Source of the DNA: Myxococcales bacterium | GTDB taxonomy: Bacteria > Myxococcota > Polyangia > Nannocystales > Nannocystaceae | DNA length: 64,000 nucleotides | Assembly: GCA_016793465.1 (NCBI GenBank) | Contig: JAEUJW010000048.1 | Span: 20,324-84,323, forward strand | Direction: 5' to 3' | Shown: positions 16,543-26,617 of the stretch, in pieces | Layout of the letters: each line of letters begins with the position of its first letter | Numbering within the stretch: position 1 is the stretch's first letter | The notes under the pieces: model-generated | The model's input: only the letters and a program-made list of their open reading frames with translations | The model's database searches: none | Told to the model about the DNA's origin: nothing | Translations under genes and position numbers: made by a program

Positions 16543-19509
16543 ATGAGCCGCGCCGCCACGGAGGCCTCCGACTCCGCAGCCGCGGCGCCCGCCCGCGTCA
16601 CCGCCTCCTGGGCCCCGTCGGAGCCGGAGCGCGTGACCCTCGGCGCCGACGCGGCGATCGACCGCGCGCTCGTCGACCCCGGGGTCCCGCCGCGGCTCGG
16701 CCGCTTCGCCGTGCTGGAGCGCCTCGGCGCGGGCGGCATGGGCGTCGTCTACGCCGCCTACGACGACCTGCTCGACCGCAAGGTCGCCCTGAAGCTGCTC
16801 CACGACGGCGGCCACGACGACGACCGCCTGCTGCGCGAGGCCCAGGCCATGGCCCGCCTGGCCCACCCCAACATCGTCGCGGTCTACGAGGTCGGCAGCG
16901 TCGGCGCCCGGCGCTTCATCGCCATGGAGTTCGTCCGCGGCCACAGCCTCGACGCCTGGCTGGCCGCGGAGCGCCGCGACTGGCGCGCCGTGCTCCCGGT
17001 GCTGATCGCCGCCGGCCGCGGCCTCGAGGCCGCCCACCGCGCCGGCATCGTCCATCGCGACTACAAGCCGCACAACACCCTCGTCGGCGTCGACGGCGAG
17101 GCCAAGGTCGCCGACTTCGGCCTCGCGCGCGCCCACGTGCCGACCGGCGCCGCGTCGGTCGCGCTCGGCCCCGGTCGGCCGCTGCTCGATCGCACGCTGA
17201 CCCGCGAGGGCGCGATCGTCGGCACCCCCGCCTACATGGCGCCCGAGCAGCGCGAGGGCCGGGCCTGCGACGAGCGCAGCGATCAGTACAGCTTCTGCGT
17301 CACCGCCTATGAGGCGCTCCACGGCGTCCTGCCCGGCCCCGACGGCCCACCGCCCGACTCCGCCGCGCCCGCCTGGCTGCGCCGCGTGGTGCAGCGCGGC
17401 CTCGAGGTCGACCCGGACCGCCGCTACCCGTCGATGACGGCCCTGCTCGCCGCCCTGCTCGACGACCCCGCGCGGACCCGACGGCACCGCGTGCGCACCG
17501 CGCTGCTCGGCGCGGGCATCGGCCTGCTCGGCCTGCTCGGCGGGCGCCTCGGCGCGTCCGGGGCCCCGGCGTGCGTCGACCCGGCCGCCGCCCTCGCCGG
17601 CGCGTGGGACCCCGACGTCCGCGCCCGCGTCGCCGCGGCGATGCGGGCCACCGGCCTGCGGTTCGCCGACGCGACCTGGCAGCACCTCGCGCGCGCCCTC
17701 GACGACTACGCCGCCGACTGGCGGTCGATGCACGCCGAGGCCTGCGCCGCCCACCGCGACGGCCGTCAGTCCGACACCCAGTACGACCTGCGCATGCGCT
17801 GCCTCGAGCGCGCGCGCACCAGCCTCGCCGCGCTCACCGGCGTGCTCGCCGACAGCGACGCCGAGGCCATGCAGGGCGCCTCGCTCTCGCCCGCCGCCCT
17901 CCCGCCGCTGGCCGCCTGCGCCGACCTCGAGGGCCTGCTCGCCGACCCCCTGCGACCGCCCCACGACCCCGCGCGCCGCGAGGCCGTCGCCCGCGCCGAG
18001 GCCGGCGTCGCCCACGTGCGCGCGCTCGAGAGCACCGGCCTCTACGCGCGAGCCGCCGCCGCCGCCGACGCGCTGGCCCCGACGCTCGCCGCGCTCGGGC
18101 ACCGCCCGCTGATCGCCGAGCTCGCGCTGCTGCGGGGGCGCGCGCTGCTCGGCGCGCGGCCCGACGCCGCCGACCAGGCGCTGACCGAGGCGTTCGCGGA
18201 GGGCCTGCGCAGCGGCCACGATCGCGTGGCCGCCGAGGCGCTGGCCCGCCGCGTGTTCGTCCGGGGCTACCGCCTCGGCCGGCCCGCCGACGCGGCCAGC
18301 GACGGCGAGGTCGTCACCGCCCTCCTCGACCGCATCGCCGACGCCGGGGCGCTGCGCGGCGAGTACCTCAACAACGCCGGCGCGGTCGCCCTCGGCCAGG
18401 GCGACTGGGTCCGCGCCGAGCCGCTGCTGGTCGCCGCCATCGCCGCCAAGACCGCCGCCCTCGGGCCGCACGCCGGCGCGCTGGTCCCGACCCTCGCCAA
18501 CCTCGGCACCCTGCGCAACGACCTGTACCGCACCGGCGGCGCCGTCGAGGCCCTCCAGGCCGCCCTCGACATCGCCGTCCCGGTGTTCGGCGCGGCCCAC
18601 CCGACGGCCCTGCTGGTGCGCGCCAACCTCGGCATGGTCCTGCTGAAGCACGGCCGCCTCGCCGCCGCCCGCGAGGCGCTGCTCGCCGCCCGCGCCGGCG
18701 ACGAGGCCCGCCCCGACTCCGACCCGGCCGCGCTCGCGTTCGTCGAGCAGCAGCTCGCCTGGCTCGAGCTCGTCCGCCGTCGCCCCGCCGCCGCCCGCGA
18801 GCACCTGCGGCGCGCCCGGGCGGTCCTCGTCGCGGCCGGCGACGACGACCTCGCCGCGGCCAACGTCGAGCTGCTGTCGGCCCACGCCGCCGCCCAGGAC
18901 GGCGAGCCGGCGGCGGCCGAGGCGGCCCTCGACCGCGCCGAGCGCCGCCTCGGCCACCTGTCGCCCGCGCACCCGCGCCGCCGCGAACTCGCCAACGAGC
19001 GCGCCGACCTGGCGCTGCAGCTCGGCCGCCCCGCGGAGGCGCTCGCCGCGGCCGGCGCCAACGCCCGCGCGTTCGCCCTCGCTGGCCCGCCCGCGGCCCT
19101 CCTGCAGGCCCGCGCCCGCGAGCTCGAGGCCCGCGCCCTGCTCGCCCTCAGTCGCCCCGCCGACGCCGCCGACGCCGCGCAGGACGCCCTCGACGCCCTC
19201 GTCGCCGTCGTCGTCGAGGACAACCCCCGCGTCGCCGAGGTCCGCCTGCTGCTCGCCCGCGCCGAGGCCGAGGCCGGCCGCCCCGCGCGCGCCGAGCCGC
19301 TGCTCGCCCACGCCGAGCGCACCCTCGCCGCCGAGGCCGACCCCGACCTCCCCGCCCTCGCGCTCGCCCGCTTCGAGCGCGCCCGCCTGCTCGGCCCGGA
19401 CAGCCCCGCCGCGCGCGAGCTCGCCGCCGCGGCCCTCGCCGTGCTCTCCGTCGCCCCCGGCCACGAGGTCGAGGCCGCCGCCGTGCGCGCCTGGCTCGCG
19501 CCCGGCTGA
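16543..19509 (+). CDS. Transmembrane Ser/Thr kinase with TPR array
   Basis: A 988-residue Hanks-type kinase. The catalytic domain (~50-305) has LGAGGMGVVYAAYD, Lys84 in VALKLL, HRDYKPHN (D173), DFGLA, and GTPAYMAPEQ. Tyr replaces the usual Phe/Leu in HRD-x-K. A single membrane helix (~318-336) follows, then an extracytoplasmic segment with three cysteines (APACVD, EACAAH, MRCLER) shared with two other kinases in this window, then TPR-like helical repeats (~470-980). This topology puts the kinase inside and the TPRs outside. It lies 119 bases upstream of the VWD lipoprotein gene on the same strand and is a candidate sensor for it. Confidence 0.92.
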   Translation: MSRAATEASDSAAAAPARVTASWAPSEPERVTLGADAAIDRALVDPGVPPRLGRFAVLERLGAGGMGVVYAAYDDLLDRKVALKLLHDGGHDDDRLLREAQAMARLAHPNIVAVYEVGSVGARRFIAMEFVRGHSLDAWLAAERRDWRAVLPVLIAAGRGLEAAHRAGIVHRDYKPHNTLVGVDGEAKVADFGLARAHVPTGAASVALGPGRPLLDRTLTREGAIVGTPAYMAPEQREGRACDERSDQYSFCVTAYEALHGVLPGPDGPPPDSAAPAWLRRVVQRGLEVDPDRRYPSMTALLAALLDDPARTRRHRVRTALLGAGIGLLGLLGGRLGASGAPACVDPAAALAGAWDPDVRARVAAAMRATGLRFADATWQHLARALDDYAADWRSMHAEACAAHRDGRQSDTQYDLRMRCLERARTSLAALTGVLADSDAEAMQGASLSPAALPPLAACADLEGLLADPLRPPHDPARREAVARAEAGVAHVRALESTGLYARAAAAADALAPTLAALGHRPLIAELALLRGRALLGARPDAADQALTEAFAEGLRSGHDRVAAEALARRVFVRGYRLGRPADAASDGEVVTALLDRIADAGALRGEYLNNAGAVALGQGDWVRAEPLLVAAIAAKTAALGPHAGALVPTLANLGTLRNDLYRTGGAVEALQAALDIAVPVFGAAHPTALLVRANLGMVLLKHGRLAAAREALLAARAGDEARPDSDPAALAFVEQQLAWLELVRRRPAAAREHLRRARAVLVAAGDDDLAAANVELLSAHAAAQDGEPAAAEAALDRAERRLGHLSPAHPRRRELANERADLALQLGRPAEALAAAGANARAFALAGPPAALLQARARELEARALLALSRPADAADAAQDALDALVAVVVEDNPRVAEVRLLLARAEAEAGRPARAEPLLAHAERTLAAEADPDLPALALARFERARLLGPDSPAARELAAAALAVLSVAPGHEVEAAAVRAWLAPG

Positions 19510-19513
19510 GCCT

Positions 19514-19530
19514 GTGGCCTGCCAGGCCAC
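19514..19530 (+). terminator. Short hairpin directly after the kinase stop
   Basis: GTGGCCT and AGGCCAC form a perfect 7-bp stem with a 3-base loop, five bases past the TGA at 19507-19509. No T run follows. It could terminate or attenuate transcription into the VWD gene. Confidence 0.4.
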
Positions 19531-19628
19531 GACCGCCGCGACCCGTCGCCTCGCGGTCCACAGCGCCCGGCCGGGCCGCCGCGGCGCCGTCGAAGCCGCG
19601 TGGCACGCCGGCTGCACAACGGCCGAGC

Positions 19629-22600
19629 ATGCACGTCACCACGCTCCGCCGCACCATCACCACCCTCGCGGCCGCCACCGTCGTCGCCGCCTGCGACCGC
19701 CCCGCCGACGAGGCCGCCGCCCCCGCGCCCCGCGCCCTCGTCGACGCCCCCAAGCTCGCGTGTCTCGCCGACACCAAGCTCGTCCTCCACCACACGGACG
19801 ACACCACCGAGGTGACCACCGACCTCGAGGTCGGCCTCGCCACGCAGGTCCGCCCGGGCGACGAGGTCGAGCTCAGCTTCGCGGTCACCGAGGAGTGCGC
19901 CGTCAAGTACGGCCCGCGCGTCACCCTCGCCGCCCACACCGCCGTCAGCGACCGGCCGCTGCACCTCCTGCAGGACGCCCCCTCGCCGGCCTACGACGTG
20001 CACACCGCCCGCCTCGACGGCGGCCCGCAGCTCCTCCACGTCCGCGTCCCCGACTGCGCCCACACCCTCGACCTCGCGTTCGGCGAGCCGATCCCGGTGC
20101 AGTCCGGCCCGCGGAGGACCTACGCCGCCGAGCAGCGCCTCATCGCCGGGAGCCTGCAGACGGGCGTCGCCTGCGACGAGCCCCCGCTGCAGGTCGAGCG
20201 CTTCGATCCGGTCGAGCGCGGCTGGGGCGACGCGCCGGTCGCCGCCCACTTCGGCTGGCAGATCGCCGCCGACCCCGCGGCACCGCTGCGCTGCGAGCTC
20301 GACCTCGACGGCGACGGCGCGCCCGACGAGCTGCTCGACCCGTGCCCCCACGGCACCGACGAGATCAAGACCGACGCGCTCCCGCTGCGCGAGTACCCGG
20401 TCGGCAAGCACCGCCCCGAGCTCGTCGTGCACGCCGACGGCCGGCGGATCTGGGCCGCGACCAACATCTACAGCAACCGCCTCGACTACAAGCCCGGCGT
20501 CCGCTTCCTCGAGCAGCACCCGGGCTTCCTGTCCGCCGAGGTGACCGCCAACCCCGCCCCCGACCCGACCAAGGTCACGCTCCACTACGCGGGCCTGAAG
20601 AACACCCCGCACGTCACCCCCGGCCAGATCGTCGTCGGCCACGGCGGGCCGCAGGGCTACATGCTGCGCGTCGAGACGGCGACCAAGCTCGGCACCACCG
20701 TCGAGCTCACCGGTCAGCCCGCCCTCCTCGAGGAGGTGCTGGCCGGCGGCTTCTACGGCGTGCGCGACCACTACACCGCGATGGACGACGCCCGCTGCGT
20801 CGAGGGCGCCTGCATGGACGCCGAGATCACCCCCGTCGACGAGTTCCCGCCCGCCCCGGGCGCCCCGGCGCCCGCGGCCAAGCCGCTGGCGCTCGACGGC
20901 CCCGACCCTGTGCTCGACGGGTCCCGCGGCGTGCGCGTCGTCATCCCGCTGCCGAACAACGTCGGCGACGTGCGCTTCTTCGGCGGCGTGCTGGTCAAGA
21001 GCTTCGAGATCGACTTCGACTGGTTCTCGATCCCGAACGCCGCGATCGACATCACGCCCGCCGTCGAGGCGACGATCAACCTCAAGTCCGGCGTCAAGAA
21101 GCTCTTCGAGCTCGGCAAGCTGACCCTCGGCCCGCTCCCGACCCCGATCCCGCTGGTGGCCGCCGTCGACCTGCGGGTCAAGGCGGAGGCCAGCATGAAG
21201 CTGACCGCCAAGGGCCGCATCAAGATGCCCGGCTACGCCCGCAAGGACGGCCAGGGCTGGCAGATGAACTTCGACCCCCAGGCCGACGCCAGCCTGTCGC
21301 TGCTCGAGAGCGGCGGCAGCCTCGGCGGCGAGATCAAGCTGACGGCGATGCCCGCCATCGTGATCAGCCTCGGCCTGCTGACCGGCCCCTACTTCACCCC
21401 GACCCTGGCGATCGGCGCCCGCCAGCAGTGGTTCGCCCCCTGCGAGACCTGCAACACCATCTTCTCCGAGTTCGGCGCGATGTTCGGGTGGAACAAGCCG
21501 TGGCGCAGCAGCGACCCGCTGTTCACCCCGATCTCGTTCCTCTTCGCCGAGCAGGAGCTGAAGAAGCAGTGCACCAGCGGCACCGGCCCGTGCGTGCCCC
21601 CGGGCGACCCGCCCGGCGGCGGCGGCGACGACGACGACGACGGCCACGGCGGCGGCAGCAGCGGCGACGTGCACATCGTCAGCCACGACGGCCTGCTGTT
21701 CGACTTCCAGGCCGGCGGCGAGTTCGTGCTGACCCGCGCCGTGTCCGGCGCGCCCTTCGAGGTCCAGACCCGCCAGGAGCCGCTCGGCCCGGTGCAGTCC
21801 GTGTCCGTCAACACCGCCGTGGCCACCCGCGTGGGCCCGCACCGCGTCGGCTTCTACACCCGGCGCTCCACGCTCGTGCACGTCGACGGCGCCCCCGTCG
21901 ACCTCGCGCCCGGCGCCAGCCTCGACCTCGAGGGCGGCGTGCTCACCCGCACGGACCTCCTCCACTACGAGCTCGCCTACGCCGGCGGCGAGGTCCTGCG
22001 CGTGCTGCGGCACGGCGGCCTCCTCAGCGCCCGCGTCCAGCTGCCGCCGTCCCGCGCCGGCGAGGTCGTCGGCCTGCTCGGCGACGCCGACGGCGACCCC
22101 GGCGACGACGTCGCCCTCGGGCCCGACGTGTTCCTCGCCCAGCCGGTCAGCGAGCAGCTGCTCTACCGCGGCGACGACAGCTTCGCCGCCGCGTGGCGCG
22201 TCGACCCGGCGGCCTCGCTGTTCGACTACGACGTCGGCACCAGCGCCGCGACCTACCGCGCCGCGCCCTACATCGACATGCCGAGCGGGTCGCCGCCGTT
22301 CCAGCTCCCGCACGCCGGGCTCGCCGACCAGCTGTGCGTCGACTGCCCGGCGGACCTGCGCGACGCCTGCCGGCTCGACGTCGGCCTCACCGGCGACCCC
22401 GCCGTCGCCACCCAGTGCCTCGAGATGGCCGACCCGACGACCGTCATGTACCCCGCCGACGGCCCGACGATCGTCAGCCCGCGCCACGGCGCCCCGCTCG
22501 ACTGCAGCGGCGACGGCCACGAGTCGATGATCTTCCGCGCCCCCGGGGCCGCCGAGGCCGGGCCGGGCGTCGGCCCGGCCTACACGCTCAGCGTCGAGGT

Positions 22601-22844
22601 CTACGACAACTACGAGCACGATTGGCACGGCACGAGCGTCCACACCGGCAGCCCGCTCGGCGAGTACAGCCTCGAGTGCGCGCCGATCGGCGGCGGCTGG
22701 GGCGAGTGCGTGTTCTCGTTCCCCGACGACATCTGCACGCTCTACGACGGCTCGCGCTGGACGCAGCACGCCTGGAGCGTCACCGCCGACGTCCCGCCGC
22801 AGGTCGGCGCCGCGACCTCGTACGCGTCGTTCACCGTGCCGTGA
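19629..22844 (+). CDS. Large lipoprotein with von Willebrand factor type D domain
   Basis: A 1071-residue secreted lipoprotein. The start ATG gives a signal peptide ending TVVAAC (Cys20). The N-terminal ~320 residues are beta-rich and include a calcium-loop-like DLDGDGAPDEL. Residues ~430-640 are repetitive strand segments without a known family. After an Asp/Gly-rich linker (~660-680) comes a VWD domain (DVHIVSHDGLLFDFQAGGEF, then FEVQTRQEP), followed by a GLLGDADGDPGDDVAL block. The C-terminus is Cys-rich with paired Cys (CVDCPADLRDAC). VWD domains assemble or adhere in extracellular proteins. The gene ends three bases before the convergent FHA-sigma54 activator gene. Confidence 0.85.
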   Translation: MHVTTLRRTITTLAAATVVAACDRPADEAAAPAPRALVDAPKLACLADTKLVLHHTDDTTEVTTDLEVGLATQVRPGDEVELSFAVTEECAVKYGPRVTLAAHTAVSDRPLHLLQDAPSPAYDVHTARLDGGPQLLHVRVPDCAHTLDLAFGEPIPVQSGPRRTYAAEQRLIAGSLQTGVACDEPPLQVERFDPVERGWGDAPVAAHFGWQIAADPAAPLRCELDLDGDGAPDELLDPCPHGTDEIKTDALPLREYPVGKHRPELVVHADGRRIWAATNIYSNRLDYKPGVRFLEQHPGFLSAEVTANPAPDPTKVTLHYAGLKNTPHVTPGQIVVGHGGPQGYMLRVETATKLGTTVELTGQPALLEEVLAGGFYGVRDHYTAMDDARCVEGACMDAEITPVDEFPPAPGAPAPAAKPLALDGPDPVLDGSRGVRVVIPLPNNVGDVRFFGGVLVKSFEIDFDWFSIPNAAIDITPAVEATINLKSGVKKLFELGKLTLGPLPTPIPLVAAVDLRVKAEASMKLTAKGRIKMPGYARKDGQGWQMNFDPQADASLSLLESGGSLGGEIKLTAMPAIVISLGLLTGPYFTPTLAIGARQQWFAPCETCNTIFSEFGAMFGWNKPWRSSDPLFTPISFLFAEQELKKQCTSGTGPCVPPGDPPGGGGDDDDDGHGGGSSGDVHIVSHDGLLFDFQAGGEFVLTRAVSGAPFEVQTRQEPLGPVQSVSVNTAVATRVGPHRVGFYTRRSTLVHVDGAPVDLAPGASLDLEGGVLTRTDLLHYELAYAGGEVLRVLRHGGLLSARVQLPPSRAGEVVGLLGDADGDPGDDVALGPDVFLAQPVSEQLLYRGDDSFAAAWRVDPAASLFDYDVGTSAATYRAAPYIDMPSGSPPFQLPHAGLADQLCVDCPADLRDACRLDVGLTGDPAVATQCLEMADPTTVMYPADGPTIVSPRHGAPLDCSGDGHESMIFRAPGAAEAGPGVGPAYTLSVEVYDNYEHDWHGTSVHTGSPLGEYSLECAPIGGGWGECVFSFPDDICTLYDGSRWTQHAWSVTADVPPQVGAATSYASFTVP

Positions 22845-22847
22845 CCC

Positions 22848-24194
<1,347 letters not shown>

Positions 24195-24221
24195 GCCCTA
24201 CGCCTACGATCATTCGCGGGG

Positions 24222-24395
24222 ATGGACAACCGGACGCGGGCGCCGTCGCCCCCTCGCGCGCGATCCGCACGTGCGCGTGGCGAGGCGGTCGTCTCCGCCA
24301 TCGTGACGCTGCTGTGGGGCGACCCGGTCCGCGTGCTCGAGGCCCCGCAGGACGGGAGGGTCCGGGTGCGGGCGCGAGGGACCGAGGGGCTGATC
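24222..24395 (+). pseudogene. Truncated ORF with SH3-like domain
   Basis: From ATG 24222 the frame encodes a basic N-terminus followed by VTLLWGDPVRVLEAPQDG and VRVRARGTEGLIVA, a typical bacterial SH3-like fold. Similarity to any protein ends where an 18-bp inverted repeat begins (24396). Beyond it the frame stays open but is only the complement of the binding-protein gene. I read it as the 5' stub of a gene interrupted at the repeat. A real short protein cannot be excluded. Nothing else is seen in 24195-24551. Confidence 0.35.
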
Positions 24396-24443
24396 GTCGC
24401 CGCCAGGAAGGGCGCGAGCGCGAGGGCCCTTCCTGGCGGCGAC
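24396..24443. repeat. Perfect 18-bp inverted repeat, 12-base loop
   Basis: GTCGCCGCCAGGAAGGGC (24396-24413) is exactly complementary to 24426-24443. It lies 108 bases past the stop of the binding-protein gene on the minus strand, so it could be that gene's terminator, but it also sits exactly where the SH3-like ORF on the plus strand stops making sense. Confidence 0.7.
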
Positions 24444-24551
24444 GCCCTCCCAGGGCATCGACGGGAGACTCGGGGAACCGTGGCAGTGCCCGCCGTGCCG
24501 ACCGCGCGGAGGCGCGGCGACCAGGGGTCGGGGCCCTCGCTACAGGGCCGC

Positions 24552-25547
24552 TCAGCCTGGCCACTGGGCCACGAAGTCGGCGAAGAGCTCGAGGTTGCCG
24601 GCGTGCATGAAGCGCGGGAGGCCCGCGAGCACGACCGGGTCGATGCCGGGGTCGGCGACGGGGAGGTCGCGGGCCGCGTCGATGACGATGTCGGCGGCGA
24701 AGACACCCTCGTCGAAGGGCAGGGTCACGAAGGTCGCGTACCAGCGGCCGTCGCGGACGGCGTCGACGGCGTAGGCGCCGGCGCCGGCGCCGATCAGGGC
24801 GACCGAGCCGGGCGCGAGGCCGGCGTCGGCGACGGCCGCCTCGGCGCCGCGGGCCATCTGGTCGCCGAGGGCGATTACCAGGTCGACGCCCGGGTGATCG
24901 GTGAGGATGCCCTGCATCACCGTGTAGGCGGTCGATTCGTCGTAGTAGGCCTCGGCCGCCGCGACGAGGGTCATGTTCGGGTGCTCGGCGACCGTGTCCT
25001 CGACGCGGCCGAGGGTGTACGTGTCGACGGTGAACGCGAGCACGCCGCCGAGGTAGACGACCTCGCACGGGTCCTCGTCGGCGCAGGCGGCGACGGCGAG
25101 CTCGCCGACGCTGTCGCCGAAGGCGCCGGCGGGGGTCAGCACGGCGCCGGTCTGGCCCGGCACCTGCGGCTCGGGGGTCAGGACATCGGGGCCGATCGGC
25201 AGGTCGGCGGCGACCAGCGGCAGCCCGGCGGCGGCGGCCTGGTCGACGCAGGGCACGATGCCCTCGGCCGCGGCCGGCAGGACGATCAGCGCGTCGTAGT
25301 CGCCGCTGGCGACGATCTCGAGGCACTGTGAGAGCTGCAGGTCGGCGTCGAACCCGGAGTAGAAGGCGTCGACGGTGCCGCCGCGCTGCTTCGCGGTCGC
25401 CCGCGCGCCGTCGAGGATCGCCGCGTCGTAGAGGTTGGTCGGCGTCGCGCCGAGCCACGCGATCTCGACCTTCGGACCGTGGCCCGCGTCGCACTTCCAG
25501 AAGAGGGTCGAGATCAACAACGCTCCCGTGACCATGCCGTGTGCCAT
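24552..25547 (-). CDS. Periplasmic sugar-type substrate-binding protein (Peripla_BP_4 fold)
   Basis: A 331-residue type I periplasmic binding protein. A signal-like N-terminus (MAHGMVTGALLISTLFWKC, a possible but atypical lipobox) precedes VEIAWLGATPTNLYDAAILDGARATAKQRG in pieces, then a lobe-1 strand DALIVLPAAAEGIVPCVDQAAAAGLPLVAAD and lobe 2 with VDLVIALGDQMARGA and VALIGAGAGAYA. This matches ribose/galactose-type ABC binding proteins. No permease or ATPase gene is adjacent, so it may be an orphan receptor, feed a distant transporter, or serve chemotaxis or signalling. Confidence 0.85.
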   Translation of the reverse strand: MAHGMVTGALLISTLFWKCDAGHGPKVEIAWLGATPTNLYDAAILDGARATAKQRGGTVDAFYSGFDADLQLSQCLEIVASGDYDALIVLPAAAEGIVPCVDQAAAAGLPLVAADLPIGPDVLTPEPQVPGQTGAVLTPAGAFGDSVGELAVAACADEDPCEVVYLGGVLAFTVDTYTLGRVEDTVAEHPNMTLVAAAEAYYDESTAYTVMQGILTDHPGVDLVIALGDQMARGAEAAVADAGLAPGSVALIGAGAGAYAVDAVRDGRWYATFVTLPFDEGVFAADIVIDAARDLPVADPGIDPVVLAGLPRFMHAGNLELFADFVAQWPG

Positions 25548-25772
25548 CGATCGAGGATGGCCGATCTTACGGACGGCCGCCGGCAGGTTCGCGTACTTCG
25601 CCCGTCAGCGGCGCTTTGGCGGCCAGGTGGGCGCGGCGTCGACGTCGCGAGGCGGCGCGGGGACAGGCGAGCCCGGCGTCGGGCGGGTGTGCTCGTGGCC
25701 TTCGGTCCGGGGGTTCACTCGGAGGACTCGCCGGCGGCCGGCGATTCGTCGTCGTCGAGGCCCCTCCTGCTC

Positions 25773-25795
25773 GCTGCCCCGATCACAGGGGCGGC
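25773..25795 (-). terminator. Hairpin downstream of the TetR gene
   Basis: GCTGCCCC (25773-25780) pairs with GGGGCGGC (25788-25795) with one G-U pair across a 7-base loop, about 40 bases past the tetR stop on the minus strand. No T run is present. Confidence 0.33.
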
Positions 25796-25833
25796 CACCT
25801 CGGCTCGAGGTCGAGACGGGGGAGTGGAGCTTC

Positions 25834-26523
25834 TCAGGCGAGGACGCGCGGCTGGGCCTCCAACGCGCGGCCCAGGCCGTCGAGGATGAGCTCGAGGCCG
25901 ACGGAGAATTCGTCGCCGTAGGTGTAGCCGGGCTGGAGCACCTGCTGCGTGGCGAGCTCCACGAGGTGCGGGTACTGGTCGGCGGTGAACTGCTGCATCA
26001 TCTCGGCGGCGACGGCTCTGGTCTCCTCCGGGGTCTGGAACGGGAGGTTCTGCTCGGTGAGCACGAACCCGTAGATATAGCTGTCGAGCAGCGAGTAGGC
26101 GTGACCGGTCAGGGCGATCGAGAAGCCATTGTGGCGCAGGCAGCCGAGCACCGCGTCGTGGTGGGCGAGCGTGGCGGGGCCGGGTGAGGCGCGCGACTCC
26201 ATCAGCCGGATCGCCCAGGGGTGCCGGGACAGGGCGGCGCGGACCGAATATGCCCGCCGCCGCATCGCCTCCTTCCACGCGGCCGCCTTGGGGGTGAGCT
26301 CGATCTCGGCGAACACACGATCGACGATGCCGTCGAGGATGTCGCTCTTGTTGGCGACGTGGTGGTACAGCGACATCGCCTCCACGCCGAGCGCCTCGGC
26401 CAGCCGGCGCATCGTGAGCTGGTCGAGCCCGTCCGCGTCGGCGAGCCGCATCGCCACGTCGAGCGCGCGCTCCCGGCTGAGAGGCGTCCGCGCCTTGACC
26501 CGCGCCACCGTCTTCCTCGGCAT
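25834..26523 (-). CDS. TetR-family transcriptional repressor (TetR_C-type)
   Basis: A 229-residue regulator. The N-terminal ~60 residues are the [45 protein letters not shown] in pieces. The C-terminal ligand domain resembles the tetracycline-repressor class ([36 protein letters not shown]). I place the start at ATG 26523; a longer reading would begin inside the operator. It is divergent from the MDR oxidoreductase gene, with two palindromes between them, so it probably represses that gene and itself until a hydrophobic ligand binds. Confidence 0.92.
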   Translation of the reverse strand: MPRKTVARVKARTPLSRERALDVAMRLADADGLDQLTMRRLAEALGVEAMSLYHHVANKSDILDGIVDRVFAEIELTPKAAAWKEAMRRRAYSVRAALSRHPWAIRLMESRASPGPATLAHHDAVLGCLRHNGFSIALTGHAYSLLDSYIYGFVLTEQNLPFQTPEETRAVAAEMMQQFTADQYPHLVELATQQVLQPGYTYGDEFSVGLELILDGLGRALEAQPRVLA

Positions 26524-26542
26524 GCCTGTTCGTACCACCGCC

Positions 26543-26571
26543 TTGACAACCTTACAAGGTAAGGTCATGGT
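26543..26571 (+). promoter_or_regulatory. Promoter of the MDR oxidoreductase gene with embedded TetR operator
   Basis: A perfect -35 TTGACA (26543-26548) is followed by exactly 17 bases and a weak -10 CATGGT (26566-26571). The 17-base spacer is itself a perfect palindrome, ACCTTACAAGGTAAGGT (26549-26565). A repressor bound there would block polymerase. The dyad shares its core CTTAC-N3-GTAAG with the second site downstream. Confidence 0.65.
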
Positions 26572-26580
26572 TCCGGCCTC

Positions 26581-26599
26581 AGTCTTACGTCGTAAGTCT
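26581..26599. promoter_or_regulatory. Second TetR operator
   Basis: AGTCTTACGTCGTAAGTCT is a near-perfect dyad with the same CTTAC-N3-GTAAG core as the operator at 26549-26565, spaced 32 bases centre to centre. It covers the presumed start of transcription and 5' leader of the MDR gene. Confidence 0.6.
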
Positions 26600-26617
26600 G
26601 ACGACCAGGAGCCCACG

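Noticed and set aside
24552..25547. A complete sugar ABC transporter
   Set aside because: Only the binding protein is present; neighbours are a regulator and a gene fragment.
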